From Nocardioides allogilvus (GTDB lineage: Bacteria; Actinomycetota; Actinomycetes; Propionibacteriales; Nocardioidaceae): a DNA stretch of 64,000 bases. The notes beneath the pieces are model-generated. The model worked only from the letters and a program-made list of their open reading frames with translations. It ran no database searches and had not been told where the DNA came from. The stretch lies in the NCBI RefSeq assembly GCF_003047285.1, contig NZ_PZYX01000006.1, positions 124,001 through 188,000 of the forward strand. The letters are read 5' to 3'. The position numbers and the translations under genes were made by a program. This document shows, piece by piece, positions 1 through 7,631 of this stretch. Every line of letters begins with the position of its first letter. The stretch's first letter is position 1.

Positions 1-274
1 CCATGACGCGGTCCCAGTCCCGGCCGACGTCGGCCGGGAGCTCGAGCGTCGGGCGGGGCTCGGCAGGCTGCGGACCATCCTGGTCACGGTCGCCGAGCAG
101 CGCGACCGAGGCCGCCACCACGGCCAGGCAGGCTGCGACCGCCAGCAGCACCGAGGTGCGGCGCCACAGCTGCACCACCGGCGCGGGCAGGGGCTCGTCG
201 CGGAGGTCCTCGGGCTGCACCAGGTCGGCGCGGGCCGCGAACGCCTCGGCAAGACGCGTCTCGAGCTCGTTCAT
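1..274 (-). CDS. Membrane protein after SigE-type sigma factor (partial)
   Basis: The reading frame starts at ATG 274 and runs off the left edge, so only about 91 N-terminal residues are visible. About 37 mostly polar residues are followed by a hydrophobic segment (about residues 40-60, VLLAVAACLAVVAASVALL) and then a Pro/Glu-rich outer stretch. This is a single-pass membrane protein with a short cytoplasmic tail. Its ATG overlaps the stop of the sigma gene in an ATGA, so the two are translationally coupled. A membrane partner or regulator of that sigma factor is the likely role, but no zinc-finger HxxxCxxC motif is visible and the C-terminal domain is missing, so the function is not assigned. 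Confidence 0.7.
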   Translation of the reverse strand, partial: MNELETRLAEAFAARADLVQPEDLRDEPLPAPVVQLWRRTSVLLAVAACLAVVAASVALLGDRDQDGPQPAEPRPTLELPADVGRDWDRVM

Positions 275-792
275 GACCGGCCACCCTTCTCCTCGATGAT
301 CCGCTCCAACGCGTCGAGCGCGCGGCTGGCGGTGGACTTGACGGTGCCGGGACTGATCTCGAGGGTCTCGGCGATCTCGGCCTCGGAGAGGCCGCTCCAG
401 TAGCGCAGCGTGAGCACCTCGCGCTGGCGCGGGGCCAGGGACCTGACCGCCTCGAGCACCTCACGGTGCTCCTCGGCGACCACGACCCGGTCCTCGGGTC
501 CGGCGGTCTCGACAGAGCGCGGCGGCGTGTAGCCGCGTACCGTGCGTCGCCGGCGCAGCATCGACCGGGCGCCGTTCACGACCGAGACCCGCAGGTAGCC
601 GACGGCCGCGGACGGGTCACGCAGCCCGTTGCGGCGGCGAGCCAGCGCGGTGAACGCGTCCTGGACGACGTCCTCGGCGCTGGCCAGGTCGTCCACCAGC
701 AGCACGGCCAGCCGCACCAGGGCGAGCCGGTGCGCGGCATAGAGCTCGGCAAGCTCCACTGCCTGGCCAGGTCGCTCCACGTCGATGCTCAC
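271..792 (-). CDS. SigE-family ECF RNA polymerase sigma factor
   Basis: About 173 residues with a sigma-70 region 2 (about 13-80, core DLASAEDVVQDAFTAL) and a region 4 helix-turn-helix (about 110-165, REVLTLRYWSGLSEAEIA then SPGTVKSTASRALDAL). This matches the short SigE-like family common in actinobacteria, which redirects RNA polymerase to a small regulon. I chose the GTG at 792 because it leaves 73 nt to the divergent thioesterase gene. In-frame GTG 837 and ATG 867 also exist, but the latter would overlap the start of the divergent gene. No start has a strong Shine-Dalgarno sequence. It is coupled by ATGA to the membrane protein downstream. The target promoters are unknown. Confidence 0.85.
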   Translation of the reverse strand: MSIDVERPGQAVELAELYAAHRLALVRLAVLLVDDLASAEDVVQDAFTALARRRNGLRDPSAAVGYLRVSVVNGARSMLRRRRTVRGYTPPRSVETAGPEDRVVVAEEHREVLEAVRSLAPRQREVLTLRYWSGLSEAEIAETLEISPGTVKSTASRALDALERIIEEKGGRS

Positions 793-853
793 ACCCTGAT
801 AGACGCCGCCGCGGCCGCGAGGTTGCTCCAAGGCCACGACTTCTTTGCCACCG

Positions 854-859
854 TAGGCT
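854..859 (+). promoter_or_regulatory. -10 box of a leaderless promoter (thioesterase gene)
   Basis: TAGGCT lies 6 nt before ATG 866. This TANNNT-N6-start layout puts transcription start at the start codon, as is common in actinobacteria. No Shine-Dalgarno sequence precedes the ATG. Confidence 0.6.
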
Positions 860-865
860 CTGCGC

Positions 866-1237
866 ATGTCCGAGCAGCAGGCGACACTCACCTTCACCGT
901 GACCGAGTCCGACACCGCGATCGCCGTCGGCAGCGGGTCGCTGCCCGTGCTCGGCACCCCACGGCTGCTGGCGTGGTGCGAGGCCGCGACCTGCGCGGCC
1001 CTCGAGGGCTCACTGCCCGCGGGCGGCACCAGCGTCGGCACCCGGATCTCCCTGGAGCACCTCGCGGCGAGCCCGGTGGGCGCCGTGCTGGAGGTGAGCG
1101 CCACGACGGCGTACGTCGATGGGCGGCTGCACAGGTTCACGGTCTCCGCCCGCCATGTCGACGGCGGTCGCGTGGTCGGCGCCGGCGAGGTGACCCGGGT
1201 GGTCGTCGACGCCGAGCGGTTCATGTCACGCGTCTGA
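866..1237 (+). CDS. Hotdog-fold thioesterase family protein
   Basis: 123 residues with the layout of the small FlK-like (fluoroacetyl-CoA thioesterase-type) hotdog proteins. It has an N-terminal strand region, the helix stretch GTPRLLAWCEAATCAALE, then SVGTRISLEHLAASPVGAVLEV, which fits the conserved T/H positions, and a C-terminal beta sheet ending FMSRV. Such proteins hydrolyse small acyl-CoA thioesters in the cytoplasm. The substrate cannot be read from the sequence. The gene is monocistronic, divergent from the sigma gene and convergent with bL37. The start is fixed by the TANNNT box 6 nt upstream. Confidence 0.75.
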   Translation: MSEQQATLTFTVTESDTAIAVGSGSLPVLGTPRLLAWCEAATCAALEGSLPAGGTSVGTRISLEHLAASPVGAVLEVSATTAYVDGRLHRFTVSARHVDGGRVVGAGEVTRVVVDAERFMSRV

Positions 1238-1246
1238 GAACAGCGA

Positions 1247-1280
1247 ACCCCCGGCCTTCACGATGGAAGGAGCCGGGGGT
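1247..1280. terminator. Hairpin between convergent genes
   Basis: ACCCCCGGC (1247-1255) pairs perfectly with GCCGGGGGT (1272-1280) over a 16-nt loop. It lies between the thioesterase stop (1237) and the bL37 stop (1296), so it can act as a terminator for both directions. There is no long U tract, as is usual in actinobacteria. Confidence 0.65.
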
Positions 1281-1295
1281 CTGCTTGGAATGCGC

Positions 1296-1370
1296 TCAGG
1301 CGTTGGGGCGCTTGCCGTGGTTCGCCTTCTTCTTCTTGCGAGCGCGGCGCTTGCGTCCGGTCTTGCCCAT
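1296..1370 (-). CDS. 50S ribosomal protein bL37 (24 aa)
   Basis: A 24-residue, extremely basic peptide, MGKTGRKRRARKKKKAN then HGKRPNA, too short for ordinary gene calling. It matches the actinobacterial ribosomal protein bL37, which sits in the large subunit near the peptidyl-transferase region. It is preceded by a strong Shine-Dalgarno sequence (GGAGGAA, 5 nt before ATG 1370). It lies directly downstream of sigR-rsrA, where this peptide gene is commonly found in actinobacteria, and is probably transcribed with them. It ends before the bidirectional hairpin at 1247-1280. Confidence 0.85.
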   Translation of the reverse strand: MGKTGRKRRARKKKKANHGKRPNA

Positions 1371-1457
1371 GGTGTTCCTCCAGAAATTGATAGCCCTGCT
1401 CGTTGCCCGTGACAGGGCTGAGGGTCATCCTCTCAAATGTCGGCCAGCGGGGCGAAT

Positions 1458-1736
1458 TCAGCCCTCGCTGATGCGGACCTGGACCTCGCGGATCTGGATC
1501 CGCACCCGCTCGCGCAGGCCGTCGGGAGCCGATTCGGAACACGATCGGGCGACGATCTGCTTGACCGTCCGCTGCAGGTCGTACTTCTCCAGGCACGGGC
1601 CGCACTCGTCGAGGTGCATGCGCACCTCGGAGCAGTCGGCCTCGTCGAGCTCGTTGTCGAGGAAGAAGACGATGCGTTCGAGGTAGTCGGAACACTCGTC
1701 CTTGCCGTGGCTGTGTTCGCTCGTGGGCTCGCTCAT
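1458..1736 (-). CDS. rsrA: Mycothiol-system anti-sigma-R factor RsrA
   Basis: 92 residues carrying a zinc-associated anti-sigma domain with HLDECGPC (HxxxCxxC) at about residues 41-48 plus upstream His/Cys (HSHGKDEC). In this family the zinc-bound thiols are oxidised to a disulphide under thiol stress, which releases SigR. The ATG (1736) overlaps the sigR stop by one base (TGATG), which couples synthesis of the antagonist to its target. The cytoplasmic soluble form without a membrane segment fits RsrA/RshA. It should be part of the SigR autoregulatory operon through the promoter at 2447-2472. Confidence 0.93.
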   Translation of the reverse strand: MSEPTSEHSHGKDECSDYLERIVFFLDNELDEADCSEVRMHLDECGPCLEKYDLQRTVKQIVARSCSESAPDGLRERVRIQIREVQVRISEG

Positions 1737-2371
1737 CACTTCGCCTCCGTCGCGCCGCTGGGCAGCAGGTCGTTGGCGCGCACGTGGTGGGAGAGCATGT
1801 CGCGCAGCTGGCGCCGGCCACGGTGCAGGCGGGACATGACGGTGCCGATGGGGGTGTTCATGATCTCGGCGATCTCCTTGTACGGGAAGCCCTCGACGTC
1901 GGCCAGGTAGACCGCCAGACGGAACTCCTCGGGCAGGCGCTGCAGCGCGTCCTTGACCTCGGAGTCGGGAAGGTGCTCGAGCGCCTCCATCTCGGCGGAC
2001 TTCAGACCGGTGGAGGTGTGCGACTCGGCACGGGCCAGCTGCCAGTCCTCGACGTCCTCGGCCATCGACTGCTGCGGCTGGCGCTGCTTCTTGCGATAGG
2101 TGTTGATGTAGGTGTTGGTGAGGATGCGGTAGAGCCACGCCTTGAGGTTGGTGCCGGGCTTGAACTGGTGGAACGCGGAGTAGGCCTTCGCAAAGGTCTC
2201 CTGCACCAGGTCCTCGGCATCAGCCGGGTTGCGGGTCATGCGCATCGCAGCGCCGTACAACTGGTCGAGGAACGGCAAGGCGTCGCGCTCGAAGCGCGCC
2301 GAGCGTTCCTCGGCGGTCTCGGTCGCGAGCAGGTCGTCGGCAGCCGAAGTTTCGGAGAGTGATTCAGTCAT
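1736..2371 (-). CDS. sigR: ECF sigma factor SigR (thiol-oxidative stress)
   Basis: 211 residues from ATG 2371. Region 2 is at about 35-105 ([18 protein letters not shown]) and region 4 at about 140-195 ([22 protein letters not shown], then [19 protein letters not shown]), as in SigR of Streptomyces and SigH of Mycobacterium. It controls thioredoxin, mycothiol and protein-quality genes. The short start matches the SigH N-terminus, where about 20 residues precede ARFERDA. A second in-frame ATG at 2437 with its own GAGG Shine-Dalgarno would add 22 residues. The SigR-type promoter just upstream would start transcripts close to that ATG, so both forms are plausible, as for the long unstable SigR isoform in Streptomyces. 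It is followed by rsrA with a 1-nt overlap. Confidence 0.93.
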   Translation of the reverse strand: MTESLSETSAADDLLATETAEERSARFERDALPFLDQLYGAAMRMTRNPADAEDLVQETFAKAYSAFHQFKPGTNLKAWLYRILTNTYINTYRKKQRQPQQSMAEDVEDWQLARAESHTSTGLKSAEMEALEHLPDSEVKDALQRLPEEFRLAVYLADVEGFPYKEIAEIMNTPIGTVMSRLHRGRRQLRDMLSHHVRANDLLPSGATEAK

Positions 2372-2444
2372 CGTCTTCCACACTACCGCCGCTTCGGCGT
2401 CGCCCAATTCGATCGGGCGGGGTCGGGTTGCCAGCATGTCGTCC

Positions 2445-3131
2445 TCAACGCGACTTCTCCGGTCTTGATTCCCGAGCCCGGCTCGAACCGGCGATGTCGC
2501 GGATCAGCCACTCCAGCGCCGACTCCACGACGATGCCGAGCGCCTCCTGCTGCGAGACCGCGGCCCGCTTGGGCACTGCCAGACCGTGGTCGGCCTCCGG
2601 GATCACCGTCATGTCGAGGCCCGTGACGTCGGCGGGGAACTCCTCCGGCCGTCCCATCGGGTCGCGCTCCCCCTGCACGACCAGCATCGGCAGGCCGGCA
2701 CCGCGCAATTCCTCGACCCGGGTCTTCTCCGGCTTCCCGGGCGGGTGGAGCGGGAACGACAGGGCGAGCACGCCGCGAGCCCCCAGCGCCTTCGCGCAGC
2801 GAGCACCTGAGCGGGCACCCGCGGACCGACCCCCGACGACGAGCGGTGTCTGGGTCCGCAGCGCGTTGGCAGCCGCCGTCAGGCCGACGTCGAGGGTGGC
2901 GGGCGGGGTCGCGACCTTGCGCCCGGCGACGTGCCAGGGCTGCTCGAAGAGCATCACGCTGATGCCGTGGCCAGGGAGCGCGGCAGCGAGCGCCATCAGG
3001 TCGGGGGCGTCGACGCCGCGGCCCGCACCGTGGCTGAGCAGCAGGGTCGCGATGGGGCTCTTGGCGCGCCGGACGTGCAGGCGGCCCTCGCCGTACGCCG
3101 TGGCGATGGGGCGGATCTCGGCCTTCATCAT
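2445..3131 (-). CDS. Alpha/beta hydrolase (KANL3/Tex30-like)
   Basis: 228 residues of the small alpha/beta-hydrolase type often annotated as dienelactone hydrolase or KANL3/Tex30-like. The nucleophile elbow is GRSAG (about residue 99), the acid is in [12 protein letters not shown], and the histidine is in [10 protein letters not shown] near the C-terminus. The oxyanion strand SHGAGRG lies near residue 34. No signal peptide is visible, so it is cytoplasmic. The substrate is unknown. The start at 3131 forms ATGA with the stop of the SRAP gene, so the two are coupled. Only 7 nt separate its stop from the long-form sigR ATG, so read-through into sigR is also possible. Confidence 0.8.
   Translation of the reverse strand: MMKAEIRPIATAYGEGRLHVRRAKSPIATLLLSHGAGRGVDAPDLMALAAALPGHGISVMLFEQPWHVAGRKVATPPATLDVGLTAAANALRTQTPLVVGGRSAGARSGARCAKALGARGVLALSFPLHPPGKPEKTRVEELRGAGLPMLVVQGERDPMGRPEEFPADVTGLDMTVIPEADHGLAVPKRAAVSQQEALGIVVESALEWLIRDIAGSSRARESRPEKSR
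2447..2472 (-). promoter_or_regulatory. SigR-type autoregulatory promoter
   Basis: On the minus strand GGAAT (2472-2468), an 18-nt spacer and GTT (2449-2447) match the SigR/SigH consensus exactly. The GTT overlaps the TGA stop of the upstream hydrolase gene. A transcript would begin around 2440, only a few bases before the long-form ATG at 2437. Confidence 0.8.
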
Positions 3132-3874
3132 GAGAGTGCATCCTCCAGCGGGAGTGGCTCGACGAGCTCGGGTCCGTTGTTGCGCACGTTGCTCACCAGC
3201 GGCGGGACGGGGTAGGCCTCGAGCCTGCCGGGCGCGGCCGGCACGAGCAACGACACCTCGCCACCGACGCGCGGGTCGAGCCAGTCGCCCCAGCGCTCGC
3301 GCTCCACCATCAGCGGCATCCGGTCGTGGATGTGGCCCAGGGAGTCCTCGGCCGCGGTCGTGAGCACCGTGCAGGTCCAGCGGAAGCGGTCGGGATCGTC
3401 GTCGGCCAGGCTCTGGTCGCGCCAGATCTCGTAGAGCCCCGCCATGGCCAGCACGCCGCCGTCGGCGGGCCGGATGAAGTAGGGCTGCTTGACGGGCTTG
3501 CCCTTGGCGTTGGACTGCGAGGTGGGATACCACTCGAAGTAGCCGTCCGCGGGCAGCAGGCAGCGCCGAACGGCGAAGGCGCGCTTGAAGGCGGGCTTCT
3601 CGGCGACGGTCTCCATCCGCGCGTTGATCATCCGGTTGCCGATGCTCGGGTCCTTGGCCCACGACGGCACCAGGCCCCACGTGAAGACCCGCAGCTGGCG
3701 CTCGGGCGGCTCCGGGCTGTCCTTGGCCGGTGGCCGCTCGACGACGGCGTAGACCTCCTTGGTCGGCGCCACGTTGTAGTCGGCGGCCAGGGGCGCGGGG
3801 GTGCGGTCGGTGACGACCTCGAACTCCTCGATGAGGTCTTCGGGACGTCGGGATGAGGCATAGCGGCCGCACAT
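3128..3874 (-). CDS. SOS response-associated peptidase (YedK/HMCES family)
   Basis: 248 residues beginning MCGRYASS, with the catalytic Cys2 exposed after removal of Met1. This thiol covalently traps abasic sites in single-stranded DNA. Further SRAP signatures are YNVAPT (about 33-38), GLVPSWAKD (about 70-78), NARMETV, CLLPADGYFEWYP with the catalytic Glu (about 106-118), and the histidine in LGHIHDRMPLM. The length is normal for the family. It is the first gene of a coupled pair with the hydrolase. The mycobacterial homologue sits in the same place, between the sigH region and aroA. A TANNNT box 7 nt upstream suggests a leaderless message. Confidence 0.93.
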   Translation of the reverse strand: MCGRYASSRRPEDLIEEFEVVTDRTPAPLAADYNVAPTKEVYAVVERPPAKDSPEPPERQLRVFTWGLVPSWAKDPSIGNRMINARMETVAEKPAFKRAFAVRRCLLPADGYFEWYPTSQSNAKGKPVKQPYFIRPADGGVLAMAGLYEIWRDQSLADDDPDRFRWTCTVLTTAAEDSLGHIHDRMPLMVERERWGDWLDPRVGGEVSLLVPAAPGRLEAYPVPPLVSNVRNNGPELVEPLPLEDALS

Positions 3875-3881
3875 GCGTCCC

Positions 3882-3887
3882 AGACTA
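3882..3887 (-). promoter_or_regulatory. -10 box of a leaderless promoter (SRAP gene)
   Basis: On the minus strand TAGTCT ends 7 nt before ATG 3874 and no Shine-Dalgarno sequence is present. Confidence 0.55.
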
Positions 3888-4006
3888 GTGACAGCGCCTC
3901 GACAGATTCGTGCGAGACGTCTGACCCGGAATCGGAGTCAACGGGCCCGGACGGTCCTAGAGTGACTTCCACTGACGCTCCACACCCGAACGAACGTCGA
4001 GAACCC

Positions 4007-5737
4007 ATGACCACGGTTGCGATCGAAGAGTCCCGCGCCGACGCCGAGCTGATCTCGGCCGTCCGCGGGGGCGACGCCGACGCCTACGGCGTGCTGTTCG
4101 AGCGCCACTCGATGGCGGCCCGGCGGCTCGCCCGCCAGCTGGTCTCGCCGGGCGACGCCGACGACCTCGTCTCCGAGGCCTTCGTCAAGGTGCTCGCGGT
4201 GCTGCAGCGCGGCGGCGGACCCGACGTCGCTTTTCGGGCCTATCTCCTGACGGCCGTCCGGCGACTGCGCGTCGACCGGATCAGGGCGACCTCCAAGCTG
4301 CACAGCAGCGACGACATGGAGATGTTCGACCCCGGGGTCCCCTTCCGCGACACCACGATCGAGGGCTTCGAGAACGCCGCGGCTGCCCGCGCCTTCGCCT
4401 CGCTGCCCGAGCGCTGGCAGCTCGTGCTGTGGCACACCGAGGTCGAGGAGCAGAAGCCCGCCGACGTCGCTCCCCTGCTCGGCATGTCCGCCAACTCGGT
4501 GTCGGCGCTCGCCTACCGCGCCCGTGAGGGCCTGCGCCAGGCATTCCTCAACGAGCACGTGGCCGAGATCGAGGGCGACGACTGCCGCTGGACGCACGAC
4601 CACCTGGGTCCCTACATCCGCAACGGCCTGTCCAGGCGCGACGTCACCAAGGTCGACCAGCACCTCCAGGAGTGCCGGCCGTGCGCCGCGATCTACCTCG
4701 AGCTCGTCGAGGTCAACTCCAACCTCGGCGCGATCCTCGCGCCGCTCCTGCTGGGGTCCGCGGCCACCGCCTACCTCGCCAGCACGGCCTCGGCCGTGAC
4801 CGCGGGCGGGCTCCTCCTCGGACTCCTCGACCGCGCCAAGGACGTCGTCGCCGCGCATGCGCCCGTCGCCGCCGTCGGCGGGGTCGCCGCCGCCGCGGTG
4901 GTCGCCGGCGGCGTCTTCGTCGCGCTCCAGGACGATCCGACCGAGCGGCTGGCAACCGCCGACGCCGCCGTCATCTCCACCACCCGCGAACCGGGCGGGT
5001 CGACCTCGTCCCCGACCAGGTCCGAGACGACGGCAGCCGAGCGCCGTACGCCGCTGGGCTCGACGACCACGGCCGCGTCCACTGCGCCCGCGATCACCGC
5101 GGGTCTGCCGCTGACCACCAGCGCGCCGGCCGGCTCGCCCTCCTCGACGTCGACGCCCAGCAGCCAGCCGACGTCCGCACCCACGTCCGACCCAACGAGC
5201 GCGCAGCCGACGAGCACGGTGCCGACGCCCACCAGCAGCAGCCCCACCGCGACTCCCACACACACGAGCACGCCGACGGCCTCGCCGACGACGAAGCCGT
5301 CGCCGCCCTCGGCGCCCACCTCGACGGCCACGCCCACGCGGGCCCCGACGCAGTCCCCCACCGCTGCCCCGACGCCCTCCCCCACGTCGTCGCCGACGAC
5401 CACGTCGACGCGCGACCTCTCGGTCGCCATCGCCTCGACCGGCCGCAAGGCGCTCTACGAGGACCTTGCCGTGACCACCACCGGGATCCCCGCCGGCGAG
5501 AGCGCCACCGTCACCATCTCGGGCATCAACGCCATGGTCCTGACCAGCAGCGACGAGCGCTGCCAGAAGCAGGACGGGCGTCTCGTCTGCACGGTGTCGG
5601 GCTCGGCACCGATCGCCGTACAGGCCCAGCGGATCCCCAACGGCAACGCCAGCGTGACCGTCGTGGTGACCAGCAACGACGGCCCGGACAGCAACCCGGC
5701 CGACAACTCCAGCTCCTTCGTGCTCGACTCCAACTGA
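4007..5737 (+). CDS. ECF sigma factor fused to zinc finger, membrane segment and outer domain
   Basis: 576 residues in one frame. Sigma region 2 is at about 10-85 (VSPGDADDLVSEAFVKVL) and region 4 at about 120-180 (LGMSANSVSALAYRAREGLRQ). An anti-sigma-type zinc finger with HLQECRPC follows at about 217-224. Hydrophobic stretches at about 243-263 and 285-310 suggest a membrane anchor. A long Ser/Thr/Pro linker (about 330-470) resembles an extracellular mucin-like stalk, and a C-terminal beta-rich domain (about 475-576) has two Cys (RCQKQDGRLVC). This is the plan of ECF factors with C-terminal extensions such as group ECF53. I chose ATG 4007 over GTG 3962 because it has a weak GAGAA Shine-Dalgarno and directly precedes the conserved start. 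The sigma part would have to be released or work at the membrane. Confidence 0.88.
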   Translation: MTTVAIEESRADAELISAVRGGDADAYGVLFERHSMAARRLARQLVSPGDADDLVSEAFVKVLAVLQRGGGPDVAFRAYLLTAVRRLRVDRIRATSKLHSSDDMEMFDPGVPFRDTTIEGFENAAAARAFASLPERWQLVLWHTEVEEQKPADVAPLLGMSANSVSALAYRAREGLRQAFLNEHVAEIEGDDCRWTHDHLGPYIRNGLSRRDVTKVDQHLQECRPCAAIYLELVEVNSNLGAILAPLLLGSAATAYLASTASAVTAGGLLLGLLDRAKDVVAAHAPVAAVGGVAAAAVVAGGVFVALQDDPTERLATADAAVISTTREPGGSTSSPTRSETTAAERRTPLGSTTTAASTAPAITAGLPLTTSAPAGSPSSTSTPSSQPTSAPTSDPTSAQPTSTVPTPTSSSPTATPTHTSTPTASPTTKPSPPSAPTSTATPTRAPTQSPTAAPTPSPTSSPTTTSTRDLSVAIASTGRKALYEDLAVTTTGIPAGESATVTISGINAMVLTSSDERCQKQDGRLVCTVSGSAPIAVQAQRIPNGNASVTVVVTSNDGPDSNPADNSSSFVLDSN

Positions 5738-5784
5738 CACGCAGGGGTGGACTCGACCACCCGTGGATCGTGTAGGAAGGAGAC

Positions 5785-6315
5785 ATGACCGTCACGAGAC
5801 TGATCGCCCGTCCGATGCTGGCTTCCATGTTCGTGGTGGGCGGCGTCAACGCCCTCAAGAACGCCGGCGCCCTCGCCGGCAAGGCCCAGCCCGTCACCGA
5901 CCGGTTCGTGCCGATGGTGCAGCGGGTCGTGCCGCAGGCGCCGATCCCGACCGACGCGACCACGCTGGTCCGCCTCAACGCCGGGGTGCAGATCCTGGCG
6001 GGTGCGGCCCTCGCGACCGGGCACGCGCCGCGGCTGGCCTCGACCGCCCTCGCGGCCACCCTGGTCCCGACGACGCTGGCCGGCCACCGCTTCTGGGAGG
6101 AGACCGACCCGGCCCTCAAGGGCAACCAGAAGGTGCACTTCTTCAAGAACGTCTCGATGTTCGGCGGGCTGCTCATCGCCGGCGCCGACACCGACGGCAA
6201 GCCCGGCGTGGCCTGGCGTGCGCGGCACGCCGCGACCGACGTCAAGCGTGAGGCCCGGCGCCTGGCCAAGGATGCCCGCCGCGAGGCGAAGCTCGCGAAG
6301 GCCCAGATCGGCTGA
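5785..6315 (+). CDS. DoxX family membrane protein
   Basis: 176 residues. The N-terminus IARPMLASMFVVGGVNALKN is the usual DoxX first helix. Hydrophobic helices follow at about 60-80 and 83-100, then FWEETDPALKGNQKVHFFKNVSM before a fourth segment (MFGGLLIAGADT). The C-terminal 40 residues are Lys/Arg/Ala-rich (KREARRLAKDARREAKLAKA) and probably form a charged cytoplasmic helix. DoxX proteins are small inner-membrane proteins linked to redox and membrane oxidoreductase complexes, but their biochemical role is generally unclear. A strong Shine-Dalgarno (GGAAGGAG) lies just before ATG 5785. Confidence 0.85.
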   Translation: MTVTRLIARPMLASMFVVGGVNALKNAGALAGKAQPVTDRFVPMVQRVVPQAPIPTDATTLVRLNAGVQILAGAALATGHAPRLASTALAATLVPTTLAGHRFWEETDPALKGNQKVHFFKNVSMFGGLLIAGADTDGKPGVAWRARHAATDVKREARRLAKDARREAKLAKAQIG

Positions 6316-6326
6316 TCGTGCCCCGA

Positions 6327-6332
6327 TAGGGT
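6327..6332 (+). promoter_or_regulatory. -10 box of a leaderless promoter (aroA-rsgA)
   Basis: TAGGGT lies 6 nt before the GTG start at 6339. No Shine-Dalgarno sequence is seen. Confidence 0.6.
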
Positions 6333-6338
6333 GCCCCG

Positions 6339-7631
6339 GTGACTCTTCTCGCTGACCCGTGGCCGGCCCCTCGTCCGATCGCGCCCGTCGAGCGGGTCGT
6401 GTCGCTGCCGGGCAGCAAGTCCCTGACCAACCGGGCGCTGGTCCTGGCCGCGCTCGCCGACGGCCCGTCGGTCCTGCGCCGACCGCTGCGCTCGCGCGAC
6501 ACCCTGCTGATGGTCGCCGGGCTGAGGGCGATGGGCGTGGGAGTGACGGACGAGGGTGACGACTGGCGGATCACTCCGGGCCTGCTGACCGCCGACGCCG
6601 AGGTCGACTGCGGCCTGGCCGGCACGGTGATGCGTTTCATGCCGCCGGTGGCCGGTCTCTCGAGCGGCGCCATCGCCTTCGACGGCGACCCGCACATGCG
6701 CCAGCGCCCCGTCGGCGAGGTGCTCACGGCGCTCGCCGGACTGGGCGTGGACATCGACGACGGTGGCCGCGGCTCGCTGCCCTTCGTGGTCCGCGGCCAG
6801 GGCTCGGTGCCGGGCGGCACGGTCGTGATCGACGCCAGCGCGTCGTCGCAGTTCATCTCGGCGCTGCTGCTGGCCGGTGCGCGCTACGACTCCGGCGTCG
6901 ACATCCGCCACGACGGCAAGCCGGTGCCCTCGCTCCCCCACATCGAGATGACCATCGCCATGCTCCGCGCCCGCGGCGTCGAGGTCGACGACAGCGACGC
7001 CAACCGCTGGGCGGTCGCGCCCGGCCCGATCGCGGCCATCGACGCGGCCATCGAGCCCGACCTGTCCAACGCGGCGCCCTTCGTGGCGCTGGCCGCGACC
7101 ACCGGTGGTGTGGTCACGATCCGTGACTGGCCCGCCAGCACGACCCAGCCCGGCGACGAGCTGCGCGAGGTGCTGACGCGCATGGGCTGCGACGTGTCGC
7201 TCGACGACACCGGGCTCACGGTCCGGGGCACCGGCGAGATCCACGGCGTCGACCTCGACCTGCACGACATCGGCGAGCTCACACCCGCGATCGCCGCGCT
7301 CTGCGCCCTGGCCGACTCGCCGTCCCACCTGCGCGGCGTCGGCCACATCCGCCACCACGAGACCGACCGGCTGGCCGCGCTCGCCGCCGAGCTCGGCAAC
7401 CTCGGCGCCGACGTCACCGAGCACGCCGACGGGCTCTCGATCCGGCCGGCACCCCTGCACGGCGGCGTCTTCCGGACCTATGCCGACCACCGCATGGCCC
7501 ACGCCGGCGTGATCATCGGCTCGGCGGTCGACGGGGTTCTGGTGGAGGACATCGCCACCACCTCCAAGACCTTCCCCGACTTCCCGGGCGCCTGGCTCGA
7601 CCTGCTGGGGCTCGCTCGGGTGGACCAGTGA
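6339..7631 (+). CDS. aroA: 3-phosphoshikimate 1-carboxyvinyltransferase (EPSP synthase)
   Basis: 430 residues, the normal length. It transfers enolpyruvyl from PEP to shikimate 3-phosphate, the sixth step of the shikimate pathway. Motifs are [20 protein letters not shown] (about 23-42), [12 protein letters not shown] (about 91-102, in place of the classical GNAGTAMR), [65 protein letters not shown] and [14 protein letters not shown] near the C-terminus. The GTG start is set by the TANNNT box 6 nt upstream. It overlaps rsgA by 4 nt (GTGA), the same aroA-rsgA order as in mycobacteria. Confidence 0.97.
   Translation: MTLLADPWPAPRPIAPVERVVSLPGSKSLTNRALVLAALADGPSVLRRPLRSRDTLLMVAGLRAMGVGVTDEGDDWRITPGLLTADAEVDCGLAGTVMRFMPPVAGLSSGAIAFDGDPHMRQRPVGEVLTALAGLGVDIDDGGRGSLPFVVRGQGSVPGGTVVIDASASSQFISALLLAGARYDSGVDIRHDGKPVPSLPHIEMTIAMLRARGVEVDDSDANRWAVAPGPIAAIDAAIEPDLSNAAPFVALAATTGGVVTIRDWPASTTQPGDELREVLTRMGCDVSLDDTGLTVRGTGEIHGVDLDLHDIGELTPAIAALCALADSPSHLRGVGHIRHHETDRLAALAAELGNLGADVTEHADGLSIRPAPLHGGVFRTYADHRMAHAGVIIGSAVDGVLVEDIATTSKTFPDFPGAWLDLLGLARVDQ

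Noticed and set aside
3926..3960. GGAAT at about 3929 as a SigR promoter for the fused sigma gene
   Set aside because: The -10 position has GGT instead of GTT with a 20-nt spacer, so the match is too weak.
5000..5410. Thr/Ser/Pro repeat coding region as a DNA repeat array
   Set aside because: The repetition comes from amino-acid composition of a stalk. There is no regular unit or spacer, so it is neither a CRISPR nor a tandem array.
3938..5740. 600-codon open frame on the minus strand opposite the fused sigma factor
   Set aside because: It is Gly/Arg-rich low-complexity, antisense to a gene with clear domains, and has no Shine-Dalgarno or family motif. High GC makes such empty frames common.
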